A stretch of 6,710 bases of DNA from Pseudolabrys sp. (GTDB lineage Bacteria > Pseudomonadota > Alphaproteobacteria > Rhizobiales > Xanthobacteraceae): contig JAFAQJ010000003.1 of assembly GCA_019246455.1 (NCBI GenBank), positions 1 through 6,710 on the forward strand, read 5' to 3'. Below, piece after piece: positions 1-6,135 of this stretch (positions are counted from its first letter, which is position 1; every line of letters starts with the position of its first letter). The notes beneath the pieces were generated by a model. That model searched no databases. It was not told the origin of the DNA and saw only the letters and a program-made list of their open reading frames with translations. The position numbers and the translations under genes were made by a program.

Positions 1-17
1 GCCCCGCCTGCATTGTT

Positions 18-1022
18 CTAGTCCTTGTCCGGCGCGTCCTCGATCGGATCGTAGCGCTTGGTGTCAAAACCGAGCAAATTCCACGATTGTTTCATGTGGT
101 CGGGCAGCGGCGCGGAGACGTCGATCAATTTTTTGGGATCGCGGGGATGCGGCACGGCGATGCGGCGCGCGAGAAGATGAAGCTTGTTCTGGATGCCGCC
201 GGGGAGCTGCCAGTTCTCTTTGTTGAAGTATTTCGGATCGCCAAGGATCGGGTGGCGGATATGCGCCATGTGGGCGCGCAATTGATGGGTACGCCCGGTC
301 ACTGGCTTGAGCGACAGCCAGGCCAGTTGGTGCGCTGCGGTTTCGACCACGGCGTAATAAGTCACCGCGTGCTGCGCGTCCTTCTCTCCATGCTGCGCTA
401 TACGCATGAACGAATCCTCCTCGCGCTCTTCCTTGGCGAGGAAGGTCGAGATGCGGCCCTGCTTGGGCTTGGGCACGCCGGCAACCAGCGCCCAGTAAAT
501 CTTGCGGGTCGAGCGAGAACGGAACGATTTGGCCAGCGAGGCCGCGGCAAATCGGGTCTTGGCCACCAGCAGACAGCCGGCGGTGTCCTTATCGAGCCGA
601 TGGACGAGACGCGGACGTTGCGCATCCTTTGCTTTGCTCTGCAGCGCGCCGAGCATGCCATCGACATGCCGCATCGTGCCGGAGCCCCCCTGCACCGCCA
701 ATCCCGCCGGCTTGTTGAGCACCAGCACGTCGTCGTCTTCGTAGAGCGTGATGCCCTTGAGGAACGCGCGATCCTTCTGGTCCTGGGGCGCGTCCTCGCG
801 CGGCTTCGGCGCCTCCAGCTGGAGCGGCGGGATACGCACCGCCTGCCCGGCTTCGAGCCGCGCCTTGGGTTGCGTGCGTTTGCCGTTCACCCGTACCTCA
901 CCTTTGCGGATGATGCGCTGGATGTGGCTGAACGACAGGCCGGGGAAGCGCGCCTCGAAGAAACGATCGAGGCGCATGCCGTTTTCGTCGGCGGTGACCT
1001 TGACAGTCTGGACGCCGCTCAT
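18..1022 (-). CDS. rluC: RluA-family 23S rRNA pseudouridine synthase, RluC type
   Basis: Isomerises uridines to pseudouridine in RNA. E. coli RluC modifies 23S positions 955, 2504 and 2580; that specificity is inferred here. The 334-aa protein has an N-terminal S4 RNA-binding domain at about 16–64 (MRLDRFFEARFP, RKGEVRVNGKR) and a catalytic domain from about 90. The active-site motif RLVHRLDKDTAG has catalytic D144. Later signatures are the family's TGRTHQLRAHM (242–252) and HPILGDPKY (257–265). The S4 domain and overall layout fit RluC/RluD rather than the shorter RluA. VLVLNKPAGLAVQGG is typical of the alphaproteobacterial RluC group. The ATG at 1020–1022 overlaps the nat stop as ATGA. GGGAG lies about 11 nt upstream, within the end of nat. 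The stop is TAG at 18–20. Confidence 0.93.
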   Translation of the reverse strand: MSGVQTVKVTADENGMRLDRFFEARFPGLSFSHIQRIIRKGEVRVNGKRTQPKARLEAGQAVRIPPLQLEAPKPREDAPQDQKDRAFLKGITLYEDDDVLVLNKPAGLAVQGGSGTMRHVDGMLGALQSKAKDAQRPRLVHRLDKDTAGCLLVAKTRFAAASLAKSFRSRSTRKIYWALVAGVPKPKQGRISTFLAKEEREEDSFMRIAQHGEKDAQHAVTYYAVVETAAHQLAWLSLKPVTGRTHQLRAHMAHIRHPILGDPKYFNKENWQLPGGIQNKLHLLARRIAVPHPRDPKKLIDVSAPLPDHMKQSWNLLGFDTKRYDPIEDAPDKD

Positions 1023-1843
1023 TTCGGCGACGCTCCCGCCGCGAGCTTCGCCAGCACCGGGTCGAGCCCTTCGAGCTGATCGAGCCGCAGCTTGAACAGG
1101 TCGGTGAGCGCGTCGCGTAGCTCAGGCGCGCTGCCGAGCGTCTTTTTCTCCGTGCCGTTTTTCATCGAGTGAACCGATAGCTGATTGTCGCGCAGTGCAT
1201 ATCGCCTGTCGGGTTCGGCACGAGCCCCGAGCAAACCGTTGACGAAAATCGAGCTCGGATGCGTCGAGGTGAGCCAGTTACCCATCTCATAATCGGCGGG
1301 ATGGGTATCGGCGAAATCGTAGGCGTAAAGCGGCGTCCAGACGTCGTTGATCTTGGCTTCTTGCACGGCGACGCGGCCGTCCTCGTCGACCAGACGGAAC
1401 TCCCCATGCGGCGTTTCCTGCGTCTCGCGCGCGTTCAGCTTCAGCGGCGCGGTTAGCACGTTGCCCCCAAAGCCGACGTCGACGAGGTGATCCTCACCCT
1501 CGGCCTCGACGAACAAGAGGCAATGCACGCGTGGGGTTCGGATGCCTTGCGGCACCGACCAGCGTACGCGGGCGGTGCCTTCTTGCACCTTGAAGCCGAT
1601 CTGGCGCAACACATTGGCGAACAATGTGTTGTGTTCGAAGCAATAGCCGCCACGCCCGCCATCGATGAGTTTCGCTTGCAGTGAAGCCGGATCGAGCTTG
1701 ACCGGCCGCTTGAGGAGCGGGTCGAGATTTTCAAAGGCGATGGCCTGCGGATGCAGGTAGTGAATTTGCCGCAGCGTCTCGAGCGAGGCGTCGCGCGGCC
1801 CGTCGTAGCCGATGCGCTCGCAATAAGCGTCGAGATCGATCAT
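1019..1843 (-). CDS. nat: arylamine N-acetyltransferase (NAT)
   Basis: Cytoplasmic acetyl-CoA-dependent N-acetyltransferase for arylamines and hydrazines; the natural substrate in bacteria varies. The 274-aa product shows the full Cys-His-Asp triad: C68 in RGGYCFEHN, H107 in PRVHCLLF and D122 in LVDVGFGG. These match the family's usual positions of about 69/107/122. Other signatures are AIAFENLDPLL near residues 35–45 and NWLTSTHPSS in the C-terminal half. The frame also opens at a TTG at 1876, but the conserved NAT start (MIDLDAY) and the ATGA overlap with the rarA stop favour ATG 1841–1843. GGAGG abuts this ATG with no spacer, so reinitiation after rarA is likely. The stop overlaps the next gene's ATG by 4 nt. 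The enzyme family is secure; the substrate is unknown. Confidence 0.95.
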   Translation of the reverse strand: MIDLDAYCERIGYDGPRDASLETLRQIHYLHPQAIAFENLDPLLKRPVKLDPASLQAKLIDGGRGGYCFEHNTLFANVLRQIGFKVQEGTARVRWSVPQGIRTPRVHCLLFVEAEGEDHLVDVGFGGNVLTAPLKLNARETQETPHGEFRLVDEDGRVAVQEAKINDVWTPLYAYDFADTHPADYEMGNWLTSTHPSSIFVNGLLGARAEPDRRYALRDNQLSVHSMKNGTEKKTLGSAPELRDALTDLFKLRLDQLEGLDPVLAKLAAGASPK

Positions 1844-3174
1844 CCTCCGCCCCGCTCGTTGCGCAGCTTCGCCCAATATTCCAGCCGCTTCTTCACGTCG
1901 CGCTCGAAGCCGCGCTCGACCGGATCGTAGAATTGCTGGCGGCCCAGCGCCTCCGGGAAGTAGTCCTGACCGGAGAACGCCTCCTCCTGGTCGTGGTCGT
2001 AGGCGTAGCCGCGACCGTAGCCTTCCTCCTTCATCAGGTTGGTCGGCGCATTGAGGATGTGTTTGGGCGGCAAGAGCGAACCGGCTTCCTTCGCCACGCG
2101 CTTGGCGGCGCCGTAAGCGGCATAGGCGGCGTTCGATTTCGGCGCGGTCGCGACGTAGATCACGGCCTGCGCGATGGCGAGTTCACCTTCGGGCGAACCG
2201 AGAAAGTCGTAAGCGTCCTTGGCGGCGTTGGCGATCACCAAAGCCTGCGGATCGGCCATGCCGATATCTTCGACCGCCATGCGCACCACACGCCGCGCGA
2301 TGTAGAGCGGCGGCTCGCCGGCATCGAGCATGCGCGCGAGATAATAGAGCGCGGCGTCGGGGTCCGAGCCGCGCACGGACTTATGCAGGGCGGAAATCAA
2401 ATTGTAGTGGCCGTCTTGCGACTTGTCGTAGATCGGGGCGCGGCGCTGCACGATCTCTTGCAATTGCGCGGCGTGGAAGGTTTCGCCTTTGCGCGCGGCA
2501 CGCCATACCTCCTCGACCAAGGTCAGGGAAGCGCGGCCGTCGCCATCCGCCATCCGGACCAGGCTCTGGCGCGCCTCGTCATCGAGCGGCAGCTTACGGC
2601 CCTCGATCTCTTCGGCGCGCGACAGCAATTTCTCGATCGCCGCGGCATCGAGCGACTTGAAGACGAGGACTCGGGCGCGCGACAAGAGCGGCGCGTTGAG
2701 CTCGAACGACGGGTTTTCCGTGGTGGCGCCGACCAGAATGATGGTGCCGTCTTCCATCACGGGCAGAAACGAGTCCTGTTGCGCGCGATTGAAGCGATGG
2801 ATCTCGTCGACAAAGAGCAGCGTGCCCTGTCCGGTCTCGCGCCGTGCGCGGGCCTCTTCGAACACCTTCTTAAGGTCGGCGACACCGGTGAAGATCGCTG
2901 AAATCTGCTCGAAGTGCAGATCGGTCGCCTGGGCGAGCAGCCGCGCCACCGTGGTCTTGCCGGTGCCCGGCGGCCCCCAAAAGATCAGCGAGCCGAGCGA
3001 GCGCGTTTCCAACATGCGAGTCAGGACGCCGTCGGGGCCAAGCAACGGGTCTTGACCTACCACCTCATCAAGCTTGGTCGGCCGCAGACGATCCGCCAAC
3101 GGCCGTGGCGCGTCAGCCTCAAGCCCGGCGGCGGCGAACAGGCTCGGACCGCTCTTTTTGGCGCTGCGTGCCAT
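1840..3174 (-). CDS. rarA: replication-associated recombination protein A (RarA/MgsA AAA+ ATPase)
   Basis: Cytoplasmic AAA+ ATPase of the RarA/Mgs1/WRNIP1 family, which acts at stalled replication forks and has clamp-loader-like architecture. The 444-aa length is normal. Visible motifs are Walker A GPPGTGKT (67–74), Walker B LLFVDEIHRF with D123/E124, sensor 1 in VGATTENPSF (148–157), arginine finger R166 (LLSRAR) and sensor 2 R214 (GDGRASL). The C-terminal tetramerisation part carries the family signatures HKSVRGSDPDAALYYLARML (264–283) and VEDIGMADP (301–309). All ATPase residues appear intact. The ATG at 3172–3174 shares one base with the protease stop. Only a weak GGCGGA lies just upstream, so translation probably depends on coupling. 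The stop overlaps the nat start by 4 nt. Identification is secure. Confidence 0.97.
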   Translation of the reverse strand: MARSAKKSGPSLFAAAGLEADAPRPLADRLRPTKLDEVVGQDPLLGPDGVLTRMLETRSLGSLIFWGPPGTGKTTVARLLAQATDLHFEQISAIFTGVADLKKVFEEARARRETGQGTLLFVDEIHRFNRAQQDSFLPVMEDGTIILVGATTENPSFELNAPLLSRARVLVFKSLDAAAIEKLLSRAEEIEGRKLPLDDEARQSLVRMADGDGRASLTLVEEVWRAARKGETFHAAQLQEIVQRRAPIYDKSQDGHYNLISALHKSVRGSDPDAALYYLARMLDAGEPPLYIARRVVRMAVEDIGMADPQALVIANAAKDAYDFLGSPEGELAIAQAVIYVATAPKSNAAYAAYGAAKRVAKEAGSLLPPKHILNAPTNLMKEEGYGRGYAYDHDQEEAFSGQDYFPEALGRQQFYDPVERGFERDVKKRLEYWAKLRNERGGG

Positions 3175-4574
3175 TATCCGCCGAACACCACCGACATCTG
3201 CTGATTGCCGCGCTGGATGGTGATGCGCCAGGCCGCGGCGGCGCGCTCGGTGATGCGGGCGAGATCGCGGGTCTTCGCGATCGCCTCGCCATTCACCGCT
3301 TTGACGATATCGCCACGCTGGAACCCGACATTGCGCGCGATCGACCCGTCATCGACGTCGAGGATGACCACGCCGTCGTCGACGTTCTGTAGTTGCAGTT
3401 CGTCAGCCAACGCCGGCGACAGGTTAGCGATCTTGGCGCCGGAGAACGGCGATCGCGATTTGATGACGATCTCCTCGCGCGGGGTTTCAGGTGCCGTCTG
3501 CAGCGCGACCTGCGCGTCGATTTCGCGCCCGCCGCGCAGAACGCCGAGCTTCGTCGAGCCGCCGAGCGGTTTGGTGGCAAAGCGATAATCAAAGGCGTTG
3601 GGATCATCGACCGATTGCCCGTCAACTGATACGACGACGTCGCCCGCCTTAAGGCCGCCCTTCGCGGCTGGGCTATCGGGATAGACATTAGCGACCAGCG
3701 CGCCGGCCGGCCGTTTGAGGCTGAGACTCTCGGCAATCTCGTTGGTCAGCGGCTGCAGCTTGGCGCCGAGCCACGGCCGCTTCACGGCGTTGCCGCCACC
3801 GCGCGCCGACGCGACGACCACCTGCACCATGTTGGCGGGAATGGCGAAACCGACGCCCTGCGAACCGCCGGAACGCGAAAAGATCGCCGTGTTGATTCCG
3901 ACAAGTTTGCCGGTGAGATCGACCAATGCGCCACCGGAATTGCCCGGATTGATCGCCGCGTCGGTCTGGATGAAGAACTGGTAGTCCGTAATCCCGACCT
4001 GGGTACGCGCGAGCGCCGAGACGATGCCGTGCGTCACGGTTTGCCCGACGCCGAACGGATTGCCGATCGCGAGCACGATATCGCCGACCTCGAGTTGGTC
4101 GGAATTGGCGAAGTCGAGGAACGGGAAGCGCTCGTTGCCGTGCCGGATGCGCAGGATAGCGAGATCACTGCGGCTATCCTTAAGGACGATCGAAGCCTCG
4201 AACTCGCGCTTGTCCGCGAGCGAGACTTTGACTTCGTCGGCGCCCTCGATGACGTGGACGTTGGTGACGATCAGACCGGAGGCGTCGACGATCACGCCGG
4301 AACCGAGCGAACGTTGCACCTGTTCGCGCGGCATGTCGGGCGAGCCGAAGAACCGGCGAAAGATCGGGTCGTCGAACAGCGGATTGCGGCTGACCACGGT
4401 TTTGGCGGCATAGACATTCACCACTGCGGGCGCGACGCGCTGCACGACGGGGGCGTAGGACAGCCGTAGTTCGTTGGGCACCGGAACGCGGCGCTCTTGC
4501 GCCGAAGCGACACCGGTCGCTGCCGTCAGGCAGCAGGCCAATACGATACGCAAAAGCATGGGCATCCGGCTCAT
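3174..4574 (-). CDS. degQ: Do/DegQ-family periplasmic serine protease (HtrA type, two PDZ domains)
   Basis: Envelope quality-control protease/chaperone of 466 aa, close to E. coli DegQ in length. Residues 1–25 look like a Sec signal peptide (cut near ASA/QE). The trypsin-like domain covers about 40–258, with catalytic triad H107 (TNVHVI, where TNNHVI is commoner), D137 (SDLAIL) and S213 (GNSGGAL). The N-terminal loop is short, as in DegQ rather than DegP. PDZ1 spans about 267–358 (WLGAKLQ…DSPAAKGGLKAGDVVVSVDG). PDZ2 spans about 375–466 (GFQRGDIVKAVNGE). The ATG at 4572–4574 has no clear Shine-Dalgarno sequence; Met4 and Met6 are alternative starts that still leave a signal peptide. The two cysteines at 14–15 do not form a convincing lipobox. 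The stop overlaps the rarA start by one base (TAATG). The family is secure; the choice among degP/degQ/mucD-type names is approximate. Confidence 0.93.
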   Translation of the reverse strand: MSRMPMLLRIVLACCLTAATGVASAQERRVPVPNELRLSYAPVVQRVAPAVVNVYAAKTVVSRNPLFDDPIFRRFFGSPDMPREQVQRSLGSGVIVDASGLIVTNVHVIEGADEVKVSLADKREFEASIVLKDSRSDLAILRIRHGNERFPFLDFANSDQLEVGDIVLAIGNPFGVGQTVTHGIVSALARTQVGITDYQFFIQTDAAINPGNSGGALVDLTGKLVGINTAIFSRSGGSQGVGFAIPANMVQVVVASARGGGNAVKRPWLGAKLQPLTNEIAESLSLKRPAGALVANVYPDSPAAKGGLKAGDVVVSVDGQSVDDPNAFDYRFATKPLGGSTKLGVLRGGREIDAQVALQTAPETPREEIVIKSRSPFSGAKIANLSPALADELQLQNVDDGVVILDVDDGSIARNVGFQRGDIVKAVNGEAIAKTRDLARITERAAAAWRITIQRGNQQMSVVFGG

Positions 4575-4589
4575 GAGTCAGGTCGCCCA

Positions 4590-4618
4590 GATATAGGCCG
4601 GCGCCGGGGCTAAATGAA
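4590..4618 (-). promoter_or_regulatory. possible weak promoter with palindrome upstream of the protease gene
   Basis: The 60-nt gap between the cytochrome stop and the protease ATG holds TTCATT (4618–4613) and TATATC (4595–4590) with a 17-nt spacer. These are partial matches (3/6 and 4/6) to the sigma-70-type consensus. The spacer contains the perfect 10-bp palindrome CCGGCGCCGG (4598–4607). A start site from this –10 would leave a very short leader. The match is poor and may be chance. Readthrough from the cytochrome gene is an equally good source of expression. Confidence 0.25.
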
Positions 4619-4634
4619 GGCCACCTGCTCTAGG

Positions 4635-5477
4635 CTAGTCTTTGGCCGGCACGGTCCTCAGCCACGCTACGATGTCGTCGAGGTCGGCCTCGGTCATTTT
4701 GGCGTAGTACGGGTAGCCCATCGGCGGCTTGAGCGCCGTTCCATCCTTGCGCACGCCCTTGGTGATGACGGTCTTGATCTCGGCATCGGTCCACCCACCG
4801 ATGCCCTTCTCCTTGCTCGAGGTGATGTTGCGGGACACCGAGACGCCCCATGGCCCTTTGAGCTCGAACCCGCCTTTGCCGAGATCGTTGACGAAGTCGC
4901 GGCCATTCGGCCCAAGCGGCGTGTGGCATTCCATGCAATGCGCGATAGTGGCGAGATAGAAGCCGCGCGTGACTTTGTCGGCGAGGGCGTTGTCGGGGAT
5001 CGGCTTTTCGGCGCCAGGGAAGACCTGACGCGGAACGTTTATTTTGTAGATTGGATCCGGCACCTTGTTCGCAATCGGCTTGAGCGTGCGCACATAGGCA
5101 ACGACCGAATCGATGTCGGCTTCGGTCATGATGTCGTAGAAGCCGGTCGGCATCACCGCCGCGATCGGCACACCGTTCGGTCGCACACCGGTGCGCAACA
5201 GCGTCTTGATGTCGGCAGCAGACCAAGTACCGATCCCGGTGTCCTTATCCTGCGTGATGTTCGAAGCGGTGACGTCGAATGGCGGTTCATCGAAGCGCAG
5301 ACCGCCGGAGAAGGCCTTATCGGCGATGTCGCCGGTCGGCCCCTTCGGGGTGTGGCAGTTGCCGCAGGTGAGCACTGTGTTGACGAGATAGTTGCCGCGC
5401 TCAACCGAGCCCTGGGCGTTGGCCGGGCTTGATCCAATCACGAGAACCGCGAGCCCCAACAGCCAATGCTTTTTCAT
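4635..5477 (-). CDS. exported diheme cytochrome c (two tandem cytochrome c domains)
   Basis: Periplasmic electron carrier of 280 aa. Residues 1–21 form a Sec signal peptide: MKKH, a hydrophobic stretch, then a likely cut after ANA. Two covalent heme motifs are present, CGNCH (38–42) and CMECH (181–185). The likely axial methionines are M109 (VMP) and M253 (PPMG). The two halves are clearly homologous: GNYL…CGNCHTPKGPTG versus GFYL…CMECHTPLGPNG, NIT…GIGTW versus NIT…GIGGW, and MTEADIDSVVAYVRT versus MTEADLDDIVAWLRT. The pattern resembles cytochrome c subunits that serve membrane alcohol/gluconate-type or molybdenum hydroxylase-type dehydrogenases, but no dehydrogenase gene lies in the window, so the partner is unknown. 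It stands between the ribosomal terminator and the protease gene (60-nt gap, no terminator seen). It may therefore share a transcript with the genes that follow. The diheme cytochrome call is secure; the specific role is not. Confidence 0.93.
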   Translation of the reverse strand: MKKHWLLGLAVLVIGSSPANAQGSVERGNYLVNTVLTCGNCHTPKGPTGDIADKAFSGGLRFDEPPFDVTASNITQDKDTGIGTWSAADIKTLLRTGVRPNGVPIAAVMPTGFYDIMTEADIDSVVAYVRTLKPIANKVPDPIYKINVPRQVFPGAEKPIPDNALADKVTRGFYLATIAHCMECHTPLGPNGRDFVNDLGKGGFELKGPWGVSVSRNITSSKEKGIGGWTDAEIKTVITKGVRKDGTALKPPMGYPYYAKMTEADLDDIVAWLRTVPAKD

Positions 5478-5482
5478 GCCGC

Positions 5483-5489
5483 CCTCCCC
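5483..5489 (-). promoter_or_regulatory. ribosome binding site of the cytochrome c gene
   Basis: GGGGAGG on the minus strand lies 5 nt upstream of the ATG at 5475–5477 and fixes that start. Only about 43 nt separate this site from the end of the terminator T-tract. Any dedicated promoter must therefore overlap the terminator or lie inside rplQ. AT-rich TATTTTATC at the terminator tail could serve as a –10, but I see no good –35. Confidence 0.75.
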
Positions 5490-5524
5490 ACTGAGCCGGC
5501 GAAGGTTAGCGCGGCGATCATGGC

Positions 5525-5560
5525 GATAAAATAAAAAAGGGCGCCCCGCCGGGCGCCCTC
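5525..5560 (-). terminator. Rho-independent terminator after rplQ
   Basis: On the minus strand a perfect 9-bp stem AGGGCGCCC (5559–5551) pairs with GGGCGCCCT (5546–5538) around a 4-nt GGCG loop. It runs directly into six T (5538–5533; the first also closes the stem) and then ATTTTAT. This is a textbook intrinsic terminator 22 nt past the rplQ stop. It should separate the ribosomal transcript from the cytochrome gene, which begins about 50 nt further on. Confidence 0.93.
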
Positions 5561-5581
5561 GACAGCTTTACCGGTTCCCGA

Positions 5582-6013
5582 TCAGGCCGCCGGAGCGGCT
5601 TCCGCCTCTTCCTTCTTAGCGGTGACGGGTCCGGAATCCTTGCCTTTCGCCTCGACGTCGCGGTCGACGAACTCGATCACGGCCTGCGCGGCGTTGTCGC
5701 CGTGCCGGAACCCGGCCTTCATGATGCGGGTGTAGCCGCCCTTGCGGTCCTTATAACGCGGGCCGAGCACCTCGAAGAGCTTCTTGGCCATCGCGACGTC
5801 GCGCATCTCGGCGATCGCCTGGCGGCGCGCAGCAAGGCCGCCTTTCTTGGCGAGCGTGATGAGCTTTTCGACCACCGGACGCAAATCCTTGGCCTTCGGC
5901 AGCGTCGTGACGATCTGCTCGTGCTTGATCAGCGCCGCGCACAGATTGGCGAACATCGCCTTGCGATGCTCCGCCGTGCGGTTGAACTTGCGGTGAACCT
6001 TGCCGTGACGCAT
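5582..6013 (-). CDS. rplQ: 50S ribosomal protein L17
   Basis: Large-subunit ribosomal protein bL17, which binds 23S rRNA near the peptide exit side of the 50S particle. The 143-aa product begins [12 protein letters not shown] and contains the family hallmarks [46 protein letters not shown] and [17 protein letters not shown]. The conserved domain ends near residue 120. The remaining ~23 residues are a low-complexity Lys/Glu/Ala tail; E. coli L17 is 127 aa and lacks it, and such tails are common in alphaproteobacteria. The ATG at 6011–6013 is preceded by AAGGA (6027–6023) with a 9-nt spacer. It is the last gene of the ribosomal cluster and is followed within about 20 nt by a strong terminator. 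Confidence 0.98.
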   Translation of the reverse strand: MRHGKVHRKFNRTAEHRKAMFANLCAALIKHEQIVTTLPKAKDLRPVVEKLITLAKKGGLAARRQAIAEMRDVAMAKKLFEVLGPRYKDRKGGYTRIMKAGFRHGDNAAQAVIEFVDRDVEAKGKDSGPVTAKKEEAEAAPAA

Positions 6014-6096
6014 GGGACTTCTTCCTTCTCGTCTCTGTGTCGCGACGAATTACGTCCGACCGCTATTGCAGGTGGGCTTCCTGCGTTCGCCCGAAA

Positions 6097-6125
6097 CGCC
6101 GTGGCCAGACATTGCGGCCACGACG
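6097..6125 (-). other. stem-loop in the rpoA–rplQ spacer
   Basis: Eleven bases after the rpoA stop, the minus strand has a perfect 7-bp inverted repeat, CGTGGCC (6122–6116) and GGCCACG (6106–6100), around a 9-nt loop. One G–U and two further G–C pairs extend it to a 10-bp stem over 6125–6097. It is followed by GTTTCGGG rather than a run of T, so it does not look like an intrinsic terminator. A role as an mRNA processing, stability or attenuation element is inference only. The rest of the spacer (6014–6096) shows smaller alternative pairings, such as GCAGG/CCTGC at 6068–6084, and the rplQ ribosome binding site. Confidence 0.55.
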
Positions 6126-6135
6126 GTATTAAAAC

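Noticed and set aside
87..1079. 330-codon open frame on the plus strand opposite the pseudouridine synthase gene
   Set aside because: It lies wholly antisense to a gene with clear catalytic motifs. Its product is Arg/His/Gly-rich without recognisable domains, as expected for antisense frames in GC-rich DNA.
1844..1876. Upstream TTG start adding 11 residues to NAT
   Set aside because: It would overlap rarA by 37 nt, adds residues not matching the conserved family N-terminus, and is replaced by a well-placed ATG in a 4-nt overlap.
1933..2901. 322-codon open frame on the plus strand opposite rarA
   Set aside because: It is antisense to an intact AAA+ gene and has no recognisable motif. Its length is explained by codon bias of the opposite strand.
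4530..4574. Lipoprotein signal in the protease (Cys14–Cys15 in the signal region)
   Set aside because: The residues before Cys14 (V-L-A) fit the lipobox poorly, and the hydrophobic stretch before it is too short. An ordinary signal peptidase I site near residue 25 fits better.
4614..5432. 272-codon open frame on the plus strand opposite the cytochrome gene
   Set aside because: The minus strand shows two heme motifs, a signal peptide and a good ribosome site. The plus frame has none of these.
6097..6125. Intrinsic terminator between rpoA and rplQ
   Set aside because: The hairpin is followed by GTTTCGGG, not a T-tract, and terminating ahead of rplQ would be unexpected.
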